DNA of 43,854 nt, from NCBI GenBank assembly GCA_025924315.1, contig JAICIO010000043.1, forward strand, positions 1 through 43,854, written 5' to 3'. Made by a program: the position numbers and the translations under genes. Shown piece by piece: positions 1 to 8,329 of the stretch. The notes beneath the pieces were generated by a model. That model worked only from the letters and a program-made list of their open reading frames with translations. It had not been told where the DNA came from and made no database searches. The stretch is from Phycisphaerae bacterium (GTDB taxonomy: Bacteria > Planctomycetota > Phycisphaerae > Tepidisphaerales > Tepidisphaeraceae). Within the stretch, counting starts at the first letter, position 1. The number at the start of each line of letters is the position of its first letter.

Positions 1-314
<314 letters not shown>

Positions 315-318
<4 letters not shown>

Positions 319-1286
319 CCCGAATCGATGCCCGACCGCTTCGGCTCCATGATTTCGAGCCGCAGGTAGACGATTTGTGCGCTCAAGTCGTCGCCGGTTT
401 GCGCAAGCCGCAAAAAGAGCTGCCCTGCAAGTTCTTCTACGATCGTGAAGGGTCGATCCTGTTCGACCAGATCTGCGAGCTCGACGAGTACTATCCGACC
501 CGCACTGAGCTTTCGATCATGCGCGACAACATCGACGAGATGTGCGCGGTGATCGGCGAGCGCTGCATGCTCGTCGAATATGGCAGCGGAAGCAGTTTGA
601 AGACGCGGATCCTGCTGGAGAATCTGCGCGACGTCGCGGCGTATGTCCCGATCGACATTTCGCGATCGCATCTGCTCCGGGCGTCGAGAGCGCTCGCCAA
701 GCGCTTCCCGATCGAGATCCTGCCGGTGTGTGCCGATTACACCGCCGACTTCGAATTGCCGACGCCGGAATCAGACGTCGATTCCACCGTCGTCTATTTC
801 CCCGGCTCAACGATCGGCAACTTCGAGCCCGCCGCGGCCAGAGAATTTCTTCACACCGCGCGCCTTCGCGCCGGATCCGACAGCGGAATGCTCATCGGCG
901 TCGATCTGAAGAAAGACCCGCAGCGTCTTCACGCGGCATACAATGACGCCAAAGGTGTGACCGCGCGTTTCAACCTGAATCTCTTAGCGAGAATCAATCG
1001 CGAAGCGGATGGCGATTTCGATCTGTCACAATTCGCGCATTACGCGTTCTACAATCCGCTCGCGGGCCGAATCGAAATGCATCTCCAAAGTCTCCGCGAG
1101 CAGATCGTGCACGTCGCCGGCGAATCGTTCGCCTTCCGCGAAGGCGAGACGATCTTCACGGAGAGTTCGTATAAGCACACGCTCGATGAATTCGCGACTC
1201 TCGCACGCGAAAGCGGATATCAGGTTCAACGAGTGTGGACCGATCCGCAGAAATTGTTCAGCGTCCAGTTTCTTGTTTCGACGTAA
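315..1286 (+). CDS. egtD: EgtD, L-histidine N-alpha-methyltransferase
   Basis: The product is a 323-residue SAM-dependent methyltransferase that makes hercynine from histidine, the first step of ergothioneine synthesis. Its length matches the EgtD family. Visible family segments are [26 protein letters not shown] near the N-terminus, the SAM-binding [20 protein letters not shown], the [11 protein letters not shown] loop, [14 protein letters not shown], and the C-terminal [13 protein letters not shown] with the [14 protein letters not shown] end. I chose the ATG at 315 because it overlaps the egtB stop and has GAGGG at 306-310. An in-frame ATG at 279 would lie inside egtB. The 3' end overlaps the convergent glycosidase gene by 29 bases. 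Confidence 0.95.
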
Positions 1287-3246
1287 CACGCTGGTACGTC
1301 ACCAGAACACTCTTCTCTGCCCCCGCGATTTGCACATCAAGGCGCGCGAGATCTGCGCCGCTCATCCTCTCTGTTGGCCCCACGTCGTAAGTTGGGGAGA
1401 TTTGCACGTCGTACTGAGTACGGGGATCAAGACCGCGCAGGTTGGCGGTGACGGAAGCGTTCGAGCAATGAGCGCGACGCAAGAACGTCGCGAAACCTCC
1501 ACCCAATTCCGGGCAATCGAACTGCCACGCGGCCCAGTGGGTTTCGCCGAGATCGATGGGCGTCAGCGGATAAAAATCGCCGAGCGTCAGCGGGCGGATG
1601 CGTTTGATCTCCGCGATCATTTTCGCGAGCTGCGCGTCGTCCTGCTTGGGCATCTGGCGGATTTCCATGCCGGCGCCTTGAATCGCGCCGCTGCGCACGG
1701 CGTACGGATCGAGGCTGAAAACGCCGTTCGCGTGCGTGGGGATGTAGAGGCTGAGACCCATCACGGCGAGCTGGTTGGCGATGGGTAAACGCCCACAATC
1801 CGCGACTTCGCTTCGCGTCCACGCGCCGGCGGAGCGCGACATCACTTCGATGTCCGGGCCGGTGTTGCGCCAATTGCAGCTGTCGATGATCAGCTTCGGA
1901 TGACGCGCGCGCAGCTCGTCCCACATGGCGTAGAAGCCCTGCACGTAAAAGTTTTCGCTTATGCCCTGGCGGTCGGGCGCGTCGTTCGCGCGCCAATAGC
2001 GCACCGGATGAAAGTTCCGATCCTCGCGCAACACGTCGATCCCCCACTCGTCGATCTTCTGCGAGAGAAAATCGGTCATCCACTTTCGCGCATCCGGATC
2101 TCCGAGATTGAACATCATCTCGTTCGGATGTCCCGGCCAGCCGGTTTCAGGATCGAGCCACGGCTCGCGCTTGGCGATGCACCACTGCGGATGCTCTTTG
2201 GCGATGATGGTGTTCGGCCCGCCGACGCGCTCGGGCTCGATCCACAGAACGAACTTCATCCGATCGCGATGGGCGGCGTCGCTGATCGGTCGCAGGCCGT
2301 TGGGAAAGAGATCGCGCTTGACGACCCACGACCCGACATCGAAGCGGAAATCGCCGGGGAACCACGATGCATCGAGCCAGTAGGCTTCCATGCCGAGCTT
2401 GGCGACGCGGTCGATGTCCCTGATCTGCTGACCCGCCGGCGGAACGAGCAGGCCGGTGGTGATGTCGAGCATGCACGTGAGCGGCGTGAGCACCTGCCCA
2501 TCGATCCGCGGGAGGTAGTGATCGATCATCAGATGGCGAAATTGGTTGTAGCCGACAGTTGGGTCGGTGCCTTTGTATTGCAGCAGCACGATACGCGGCG
2601 TGCGGATCTTTTCGCCGGGATGGACGACGAGATGCGTGAGTTGCTGGCCGGCTTGGAGGTGTACATTGTTTCCGTCGCGCGTGACATGCAAAGACCATTG
2701 TCCGGTCCAGCCAATCGCGCCGACGACTCCGCCGTCTTTCGTCTGCAGATTGAAATACGGCAGAAACGCCTGCGAAGGAATCTTTTCGCCGGGCAGGTCG
2801 AGCGAAGCGTTCGCTTTGAGCGCGAGCTCTTTCGGCATGTAGTCGTCATTCGCGGGGCCGACGACACTTCCTTTGCTGTAGTGGAAGACAGGCGAATCGC
2901 TCGGCTCGGTTGGTATCGAAAGATCCAGCGGCCGGATGTTCTCGAGCAGCGGTGTGTCACTCTTGCCGGTGTTTTCGAACCAAACGACCCAGTCGATTGC
3001 GTTGCTGTCCGCAAAGCGCCGCGTCTCGCAGCGGATGACAAGGCCCGTGGTCGGATCGGTGAATGTGGCGACGGTTGTTCCGTGATGTTCGGTTTTCCAG
3101 GACGGCAGCAAATCGCGCGATGCCTTCCCGCCATAGGTGAAAGACACCAGTTGCTCAGGCGTGACGGTCGTGGGGATGACATCGGCGCATGCACGGAGCG
3201 AAAACAGGAAAGAGATTGCGATGAACGCGAATGCGCGACCTTTCAT
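1258..3246 (-). CDS. GH36-family alpha-galactosidase-like exported glycosidase
   Basis: The protein has 662 residues with a signal peptide (MKGRAFAFIAISFLFSLRACA). This is why I start at 3246 rather than at the upstream in-frame ATGs at 3294-3297. It shows the GH36/melibiase plan: a beta-sandwich N-terminal domain, then a TIM barrel with AYWLDASWFPG (about 288-298), VLWIEPERVGG (about 333-343), the nucleophile strand IDVLREDRNFHPVRYWR (candidate nucleophile D409) and IEVMSRSAGAWTRSEVAD (about 466-483), which supplies the acid/base. The family hydrolyses alpha-galactosides with retention. The usual RQDFN and WRSD motifs are altered here (REDRN, WTRSEVAD), so substrate specificity is uncertain. 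The gene stands alone and converges on egtD. Confidence 0.8.
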   Translation of the reverse strand: MKGRAFAFIAISFLFSLRACADVIPTTVTPEQLVSFTYGGKASRDLLPSWKTEHHGTTVATFTDPTTGLVIRCETRRFADSNAIDWVVWFENTGKSDTPLLENIRPLDLSIPTEPSDSPVFHYSKGSVVGPANDDYMPKELALKANASLDLPGEKIPSQAFLPYFNLQTKDGGVVGAIGWTGQWSLHVTRDGNNVHLQAGQQLTHLVVHPGEKIRTPRIVLLQYKGTDPTVGYNQFRHLMIDHYLPRIDGQVLTPLTCMLDITTGLLVPPAGQQIRDIDRVAKLGMEAYWLDASWFPGDFRFDVGSWVVKRDLFPNGLRPISDAAHRDRMKFVLWIEPERVGGPNTIIAKEHPQWCIAKREPWLDPETGWPGHPNEMMFNLGDPDARKWMTDFLSQKIDEWGIDVLREDRNFHPVRYWRANDAPDRQGISENFYVQGFYAMWDELRARHPKLIIDSCNWRNTGPDIEVMSRSAGAWTRSEVADCGRLPIANQLAVMGLSLYIPTHANGVFSLDPYAVRSGAIQGAGMEIRQMPKQDDAQLAKMIAEIKRIRPLTLGDFYPLTPIDLGETHWAAWQFDCPELGGGFATFLRRAHCSNASVTANLRGLDPRTQYDVQISPTYDVGPTERMSGADLARLDVQIAGAEKSVLVTYQRVTSKQETGR

Positions 3247-3301
3247 GGACACGAGAGGATAACGTAATGGTCGAATCTGCTCATCGGGTAACATCATTCG
3301 A

Positions 3302-4243
3302 ATGAGCGAGGGAAACGTTTATCTCTGCAAATGGGAACGCAAGGACGACGGATATCGCGTGTGGGTCGAAAAGCGCCCGCGATTGAGGGCCGAAGGTGAA
3401 TCGCTCGACGAGGCAGGTGAGGAACTGATTAGTCTGATCTGCCTGAAGACCGGTGATGGCGAAGCGGTTCTGGAATTTGAGCGGAAGACGAAGGGAAAAG
3501 ACGCGCTCGTGGCGCTTTCGTATAACCAGAGCTGGTACCCGGCACGAGGTGAGTGGTGGAAACGCGCGGATGAATTGTACGAAGGCGGAATCTGTTCGAG
3601 TTGCTGTGAGGGAATCGGAAAGCGAACGCAAGTTCCGCTGCGCGTCGGAACGGTGGAAGGGGGAGATTTACTTTTTGGGTGGCTTGGTTTCTGCAATTCA
3701 CTCATCGCTTCAGATCGATTTCGGAAACTGCTTCGTCACGAGGAGCGAAGCGCAGTCGAATGGCGGCCGGTGGAACATCACAAGAAGACGAGGCGGCAAT
3801 TCTTCGAGCTCATTCCGGAGAACGCGGTGCGCGAGAGTGCGACCCGCGGGTCCGACTACGGCGGATGGCGGTGTCCGGAATGTGATCGCTCCGCGCTGAG
3901 CGTCGGTGGCTATGACGAGATTCACGTCAATGCCGCCGACGTGCCAAGGCCGAGGCCGAAACTGTTTGTGGTTGAGGGTCTCGTCACGTTCGAACTAGTG
4001 GTTCCGGCAGCGCGATGGAAAAGGATGCGCGGCAAGCCGGGAACGAGCGGCATTACGACGCAGACTGTGGTGCTCGTCCCCCCGGAGCGCGCGTTGCGCC
4101 GCCCCCGGCTTCCGCTGCTCACGCGGAAACAAATTGCGTCGGTTCGGCGGCACCACAAATGGCAACTGAAGGATTCTCTCGTCGACCGGGCGCAAATTAG
4201 GTACGAGTTGGATGGGAGTGTCACGCAGGCTCGATCGTCCTAG
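3302..4243 (+). CDS. hypothetical protein with two cysteine pairs
   Basis: This is a soluble protein of 313 residues with no signal peptide or membrane segment. I do not recognise the family. The N-terminal 75 residues look like a small compact domain (KDDGYRVWVEKRPRLRAEG followed by a helix). The middle has CSSCC (C98, C101, C102), then a stretch resembling a partner-binding fold, LLFGWLGFCNSLIASDRFRKLL. A second pair follows in WRCPEC (C191, C194). The two cysteine pairs could form one zinc site. The C-terminal 60 residues are Arg/Lys-rich and look less ordered. The layout is loosely reminiscent of double-CXXCG immunity-type proteins, but no toxin gene is adjacent and I make no functional claim. 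No clear ribosome-binding site precedes the ATG. Confidence 0.7.
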   Translation: MSEGNVYLCKWERKDDGYRVWVEKRPRLRAEGESLDEAGEELISLICLKTGDGEAVLEFERKTKGKDALVALSYNQSWYPARGEWWKRADELYEGGICSSCCEGIGKRTQVPLRVGTVEGGDLLFGWLGFCNSLIASDRFRKLLRHEERSAVEWRPVEHHKKTRRQFFELIPENAVRESATRGSDYGGWRCPECDRSALSVGGYDEIHVNAADVPRPRPKLFVVEGLVTFELVVPAARWKRMRGKPGTSGITTQTVVLVPPERALRRPRLPLLTRKQIASVRRHHKWQLKDSLVDRAQIRYELDGSVTQARSS

Positions 4244-4253
4244 AATGATACGC

Positions 4254-5672
4254 ATGGATCTGTTTCACGATTCGCGAAAGAGAAATCTCCAGCGCGTCGC
4301 GCCGCTCGCGGCGCGGATGCGGCCGCGTTCTTTGGATGAGTTCGTGGGGCAGCAGCATTTTCTGGGGCCGGGGAAGTTGCTGCGACGAATGCTGGAGGCG
4401 GATCGATTGACGTCCGTGATTTTTTACGGTCCGCCGGGGACGGGGAAGACGACGCTGGCGTCGCTGATTGCGCAGTACACCAAAAGTCATTTCGAACAGG
4501 TGAACGCCGCGGGGGTGGGCGTGAAGGAAGTGCGGGCGATTCTTGATTCCGCGAAGGAGCGGCTGGCGAATGGCGGACAGCGGACGGTTTTGTTCATCGA
4601 TGAGATTCATCGCTTTAATCGGGCGCAGCAGGATATTCTGCTGGGGGATGTTGAAGCCGGTTTGATTCTGCTTGTGGGGGCGACAACGGAGAATCCGTTC
4701 TTCGCGGTGAACTCGCCGCTGGTGAGTCGGAGTCAGATTTTTCAGTATTCGGCGCTCTCGGAAGACGACATTAAGACGCTGATCAAACGGGCGGCGGAGG
4801 ATAAGGAACGCGGGTTTGGGAACTTGAATTTGCAGATCGATGCGGACGCGATGGATCTGTGGGCGACGATGTCGGATGGGGATGCGCGGCGAGCGCTGAT
4901 GGCGCTGGAAGTCGCAGTTCTTTCGTTGCAAAAGGAGCGTGTGGCACAGCCGCCCTCGGCTGTGTCCGACGCGCGAGCGGAAGCACAGTCCCGACCGGTG
5001 GGGACTGTGCCACAAACGGCTCCGCTCATCCATATCACTTTGGATGTCGCTGAGCAGTCGATGCAGCGGAAGGCGATCGTTTATGACGGAACGGGCGACG
5101 AACATTACGATGCGGCGAGCGCGCTGATTAAATCGATGCGCGGAAGCGATCCGGACGCGGCGGTTTATTGGGTGGCGCGCATGCTCGAGGCCGGTGAAGA
5201 TCCGCGATTCATCGCGCGGCGGATTGCAATCCTGGCGAGCGAAGATATTGGAAACGCCGATCCGCGCGCGATCATGGTCGCCGCGGCGGCGTTTGATATC
5301 GTAGAGAAGATCGGGATGCCTGAAGCGCAGCTGACGCTGGGGCAGGCGGCGATTTATATGGCGCTGGCGCCGAAGAGCAACGCATCGGCGATGGCGATCT
5401 GGACCGCGATGTCAGACGTTAAAGAAGGCCGCACCCTCCCCGTTCCCAGACATTTGCGCGATACGCACTACAAGGGCTCGAAAAAGCTTGGACATGGCGA
5501 AGGCTATAAGTATGCTCACGACTACGAGGGCGGACACGTTGAGGAGGATTACCTCGGCGTGCCGAAGATCTATTACGAGCCGACGAATCGAGGCCTGGAG
5601 GCGGAGTTTCAGAAACGGCTCGAACAACTGCGAGGAGGCAGAAGCCAGGAGCCAGAAGCCAGAAGCCAGTAG
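4254..5672 (+). CDS. rarA: RarA/MgsA family replication-recombination AAA+ ATPase
   Basis: RarA (WHIP/Mgs1 family) is a clamp-loader-like AAA+ ATPase acting at stalled replication forks. From the ATG at 4254 it has 472 residues. It begins MDLFHDS, like its homologues. An ATG at 4245 is a possible alternative. Landmarks are RPRSLDEFVGQQHFLG, Walker A GPPGTGKTT (59-67), Walker B LFIDEIHRFN (113-122), the sensor region GATTENPFF (142-150), the lid motif SDGDARRAL (207-215), and the tetramerisation domain starting AEQSMQRKAIVYD (266-278). Two features are odd. Residues about 230-254 are encoded by a palindromic repeat pair inserted in frame between the lid and the tetramerisation domain. The last dozen residues (GGRSQEPEARSQ) are encoded by a second repeat. 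Both spots are tolerant linker or tail positions, so the enzyme is probably active. Confidence 0.95.
   Translation: MDLFHDSRKRNLQRVAPLAARMRPRSLDEFVGQQHFLGPGKLLRRMLEADRLTSVIFYGPPGTGKTTLASLIAQYTKSHFEQVNAAGVGVKEVRAILDSAKERLANGGQRTVLFIDEIHRFNRAQQDILLGDVEAGLILLVGATTENPFFAVNSPLVSRSQIFQYSALSEDDIKTLIKRAAEDKERGFGNLNLQIDADAMDLWATMSDGDARRALMALEVAVLSLQKERVAQPPSAVSDARAEAQSRPVGTVPQTAPLIHITLDVAEQSMQRKAIVYDGTGDEHYDAASALIKSMRGSDPDAAVYWVARMLEAGEDPRFIARRIAILASEDIGNADPRAIMVAAAAFDIVEKIGMPEAQLTLGQAAIYMALAPKSNASAMAIWTAMSDVKEGRTLPVPRHLRDTHYKGSKKLGHGEGYKYAHDYEGGHVEEDYLGVPKIYYEPTNRGLEAEFQKRLEQLRGGRSQEPEARSQ
4941..5013. repeat. REP-like inverted pair inside rarA (mosaic)
   Basis: The left unit (4941-4964) is GTGG plus stem CACAGCCG, loop CCCT, stem CGGCTGTG. 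The right unit, read on the other strand (5013-4984), is GTGG plus stem CACAGTCCC, an 8-nt loop, and stem GGGACTGTG. The outer GTGGCACAG and the closing CTGTG are shared while the hairpin cores differ, so two different units are paired. The pair is in frame in rarA and encodes about 25 residues. Confidence 0.85.
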
Positions 5673-5772
5673 AAGTAATACTGGTGATTGGTGATTGATG
5701 CATGACATCGCATCCATCACCAATCACCAATCACCACTTTCTTCTGGGTTCTGGCTTCTGGCTACTGGCTTC
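5638..5772. repeat. nested inverted element of 7-nt tandem repeats
   Basis: The outer left arm has four heptamers of the AGAAGCC type (5640-5667). The outer right arm has four heptamers of the CTTCTGG type (5741-5768), their complement. Nested inside are TGGTGAT heptamers (5682-5700) and three ATCACCA heptamers (5716-5736), again complementary. The whole forms a long imperfect hairpin that fills the rarA/formyl-THF ligase gap and supplies the rarA stop codon and last residues. Confidence 0.85.
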
Positions 5773-5782
5773 AGACTAAAGC

Positions 5783-6379
5783 ATGTCTGAAACAAGCAAA
5801 TCCGCGCTGCGACGTGAGCTGAGGCAGAAGCTCGCGGACATGACCGAAGCGCAGCGTCACTCGAAAAGTGCCGCCGCTTGTTCATTGATCGCGGCGACGC
5901 CTGAGTTCCAGGCGGCGCGCACGATCATGCTCTATCTGCACACGCCGACGGAAGTCGACACCGCGCCGCTGGCGCTTCGCGCGTGGCAGGAGGGGAAGGA
6001 AGTCCTCGTACCGAAAGTTTCCTGGGATCAGCGGCGCATGCTTCCGGTCGAGATCAGCAGCCTGCAGACCGGCATGACGACGACAGGCTCCGGCGTGCGC
6101 GAACCGATCGCGGGCAAACCGGTGCCTGTCGATTTCATCGATTTCGTGATCGTGCCGGGGCTGGGGTTCAGCAACAACGGCTATCGCATCGGCCGCGGAA
6201 TGGGTTTCTACGATCGCTTCCTCGCGCAGCCGGAATTCATCGGCGTGTCGTGCGGGCTCGCGTTCGAAGAACAAATTGTGCCGGACCTTCCCATCCTCGA
6301 TCACGACATGCCGCTGGGGATGCTCGCCACCGACGGCGGCGTGCGGCGGTTTGTGACCAATCGCATCGAAACGAAATAG
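5783..6379 (+). CDS. 5-formyltetrahydrofolate cyclo-ligase
   Basis: The product is a cytoplasmic enzyme of 198 residues, the usual family length, converting 5-formyl-THF to 5,10-methenyl-THF with ATP. It shows the N-terminal basic helix (KSALRRELRQKLADMT), TIMLYLHTPTEVDT, KEVLVPKV, and the family signature VPGLGFSNNGYRIGRGMGFYDRFL, which forms the ATP and metal site. ILDHDMPLGMLAT lies near the end. The ATG at 5783 comes 10 bases after the end of the nested repeat, and no ribosome-binding site is visible. The repeat therefore occupies the position of the usual 5' leader. The downstream small gene starts 12 bases after the stop. Confidence 0.95.
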   Translation: MSETSKSALRRELRQKLADMTEAQRHSKSAAACSLIAATPEFQAARTIMLYLHTPTEVDTAPLALRAWQEGKEVLVPKVSWDQRRMLPVEISSLQTGMTTTGSGVREPIAGKPVPVDFIDFVIVPGLGFSNNGYRIGRGMGFYDRFLAQPEFIGVSCGLAFEEQIVPDLPILDHDMPLGMLATDGGVRRFVTNRIETK

Positions 6380-6391
6380 TGCTGGATCGCG

Positions 6392-6886
6392 ATGAGCTTC
6401 CCTACACCGCGCCAAAAGCTCGCGGCACTTCTTGTGATCGTCTGGCTGATCGCAACGGCATGGTGGAATGTGCGAAGCGAATCGCCTTACCGCGTGCTAC
6501 TCCAAAACGATCCCAACTCACCGCTGTTTAAGTTCGCTCATCAATACGACGACATCGACAATACCGCCGAGCATCTCCTTCCAGCATCCGGAAACCTGGC
6601 GATCGGGTTTCGCGGCTACGATGCAACGGATGCTCGCGATCAGGCGACAGCGGCGAGGATCTACTTGCGATCGGTCTACAGGGTGTATCCGCGCAGGGTC
6701 TATCCGCTTATCGCGGCTGGAGTGAGTGCCAACGGTCAATCGCTTCTGCAGTCGCAGGTGCGGCCGGACGAATCCTGGCTTCGCGAACATGGCGTCGGGG
6801 CGCTCGCATTGTTTTCGAAATTGCCCAACGGGGAAGAGTCGGTTCAGCGTTTTGAGATTCCGCAGCCGGCAATGGATTCGCGATAA
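6392..6886 (+). CDS. hypothetical protein with one N-terminal membrane anchor
   Basis: The protein has 164 residues and I do not recognise the family. Residues about 9-26 (KLAALLVIVWLIATAWW) form a single membrane segment or uncleaved signal. The rest is a soluble, probably periplasmic domain with SPYRVLLQNDPNSPLFKF, a Tyr/Arg-rich helix RIYLRSVYRVYPRRVYPL, and DESWLREHGVGAL. It lies 18 bases upstream of a GT-C-like membrane protein, so the pair is likely one operon. It may be an accessory protein of that enzyme, which is inference from position alone. Confidence 0.75.
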   Translation: MSFPTPRQKLAALLVIVWLIATAWWNVRSESPYRVLLQNDPNSPLFKFAHQYDDIDNTAEHLLPASGNLAIGFRGYDATDARDQATAARIYLRSVYRVYPRRVYPLIAAGVSANGQSLLQSQVRPDESWLREHGVGALALFSKLPNGEESVQRFEIPQPAMDSR

Positions 6887-6904
6887 ACAGTTTCCCCGAA
6901 ATAC

Positions 6905-8302
6905 ATGCTCGTTGCATACTTCATTTTGATCTTGTGTGCCGGATATGTCGTCGGCTCGATCCTTCTTGGGGCAATACGCGCTTCGATCCTGGAGATACTC
7001 GCGATCTCGCTCACCTGCGGAATGGGCGCGGTCGCCTTTTCTCTTTTTGCACTGAGCCTGTTCTCAATCCGGTTGTCCGCGTCGGTGCTTTGGATCCTGA
7101 TTCTGGCGTTCTTCCTGGCCCTGTCGGTGCTCGCCAACCGGCGTGCAATCATCACGTGGAATCGCGTGCGGTGTCCGGTCGCTTGTCGCAGTTGGTGGGC
7201 TCACCTGCTGCCGATTGTGGTGATCGGCTATTGCATCCTTGTTGTCTTTTGCAGCGCAACACGGTTCCCGCTGTACGACTGGGACGCGTTTTCGGTCTGG
7301 TTAATTAAATCGAAGATCTTGCTGCAACAGCCGGTCGTGCCCGTGCCGAATGGCTTTGTGGACCCTTCGCTCGCGTACAGCCACCAGGATTATCCGCTTG
7401 CGCAGCCGCTGCTGGTCGCCGGTGCGTGGACAACGACCGGACGGGCGGATGACTCGATCGCAATGCTCACGCTCGCGCTCCCGTGGCTCGCGATCGGAGT
7501 GTGGATTGCGGCAGAGGCGAAACGGCGAATCGGCCCCTCAGCCGCCATCTGGCTGATGGCGATTATTCTCTCGATCCGCGCGCCCTTGCTTGCGTCGACA
7601 TCCGGAAGTGCGGACGTATTGCTCGCCTGCTTCTATCTCGGGCACGTCGTGTTCGTCGTTCGCTGGCTGGAAGGCGGCTCGATTCGAGATTGCGCGATCG
7701 CAGGTTTTTTCGCAGCGTGCATGTGCTTCACTAAGCGTGAGGGACTGGCACTGTCGGTCGTCAGCCTTGGAGCAATGACGGTTTTTTCCGCCCGATCGAT
7801 TGCCGAAAGAACGCGTCATCTGGCGGCATTTGCCGGCGTCACGCTATTCTTCATCGCGCCGTGGCTCATCTGGCAGACTCGTTTGCCGCATGTCACCGAA
7901 GCATACTACAGTCGCCTCACACCGTCGATTCTCTACGAAAACCTGCCGCGCGTTCCGGCGATTCTTTCCGCGATCGCGCATGAATGCCTTTCGTGGCGAT
8001 CGTGGGATGGATTGTGGATCGTGCTCATCGCGATCGCGGGGCTGTCCTTCAATTCGATGCGAAATCGTGTTGTGCTGGCGATGTGGTCGCTGCTGGTCGG
8101 GCACTTTATCGTGAACGCGCTGGCGTTCTTCGTCGCCTCCGACGCGATCTATGGAATGATGCCGGCCGTTCTTGACCGGCTCACGATCCACGCGTTTCCG
8201 CTGGCGGCGCTTCTGATCGTGGTCCATGGATCGAGCCTCTTTGGACGCCGGTATCCACCACTTGAAACGCCGCAAGTCATTACGCAACCGTCATCACCTT
8301 GA
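6905..8302 (+). CDS. multi-pass membrane protein, GT-C (PMT/ArnT-like) glycosyltransferase candidate
   Basis: The product has 465 residues with about ten or more hydrophobic helices. After the first helices, the loop FPLYDWDAFSVWLIKSKIL (about 121-139) has the acidic DWDA..W...K arrangement seen in the first external loop of GT-C enzymes, which use lipid-linked sugars. YSHQDYPLAQPLLVAG follows, another feature common in this group. The catalytic role is inferred from fold type only, and neither donor nor acceptor can be named. The gene follows the anchored hypothetical protein and converges on the TPR membrane protein gene with a 27-base gap in which I see no strong terminator. Confidence 0.75.
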   Translation: MLVAYFILILCAGYVVGSILLGAIRASILEILAISLTCGMGAVAFSLFALSLFSIRLSASVLWILILAFFLALSVLANRRAIITWNRVRCPVACRSWWAHLLPIVVIGYCILVVFCSATRFPLYDWDAFSVWLIKSKILLQQPVVPVPNGFVDPSLAYSHQDYPLAQPLLVAGAWTTTGRADDSIAMLTLALPWLAIGVWIAAEAKRRIGPSAAIWLMAIILSIRAPLLASTSGSADVLLACFYLGHVVFVVRWLEGGSIRDCAIAGFFAACMCFTKREGLALSVVSLGAMTVFSARSIAERTRHLAAFAGVTLFFIAPWLIWQTRLPHVTEAYYSRLTPSILYENLPRVPAILSAIAHECLSWRSWDGLWIVLIAIAGLSFNSMRNRVVLAMWSLLVGHFIVNALAFFVASDAIYGMMPAVLDRLTIHAFPLAALLIVVHGSSLFGRRYPPLETPQVITQPSSP

Positions 8303-8329
8303 ACGCCCGCCCGCCGGCGGAACGCGCGA

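Noticed and set aside
1900-3267. 455-codon open frame opposite the GH36 glycosidase
   Set aside because: No motif and shadow-like composition. The minus strand has a signal peptide and catalytic motifs.
3302-4243. Immunity protein or HicB-like antitoxin
   Set aside because: The resemblance is limited to cysteine pairs and a short N-terminal pattern, and no toxin gene is adjacent.
5638-5772. Possible CRISPR array because of regular short direct repeats
   Set aside because: Units are only 7 nt, tandem without spacers, and occur as reverse-complement arms. No cas genes are in the window.
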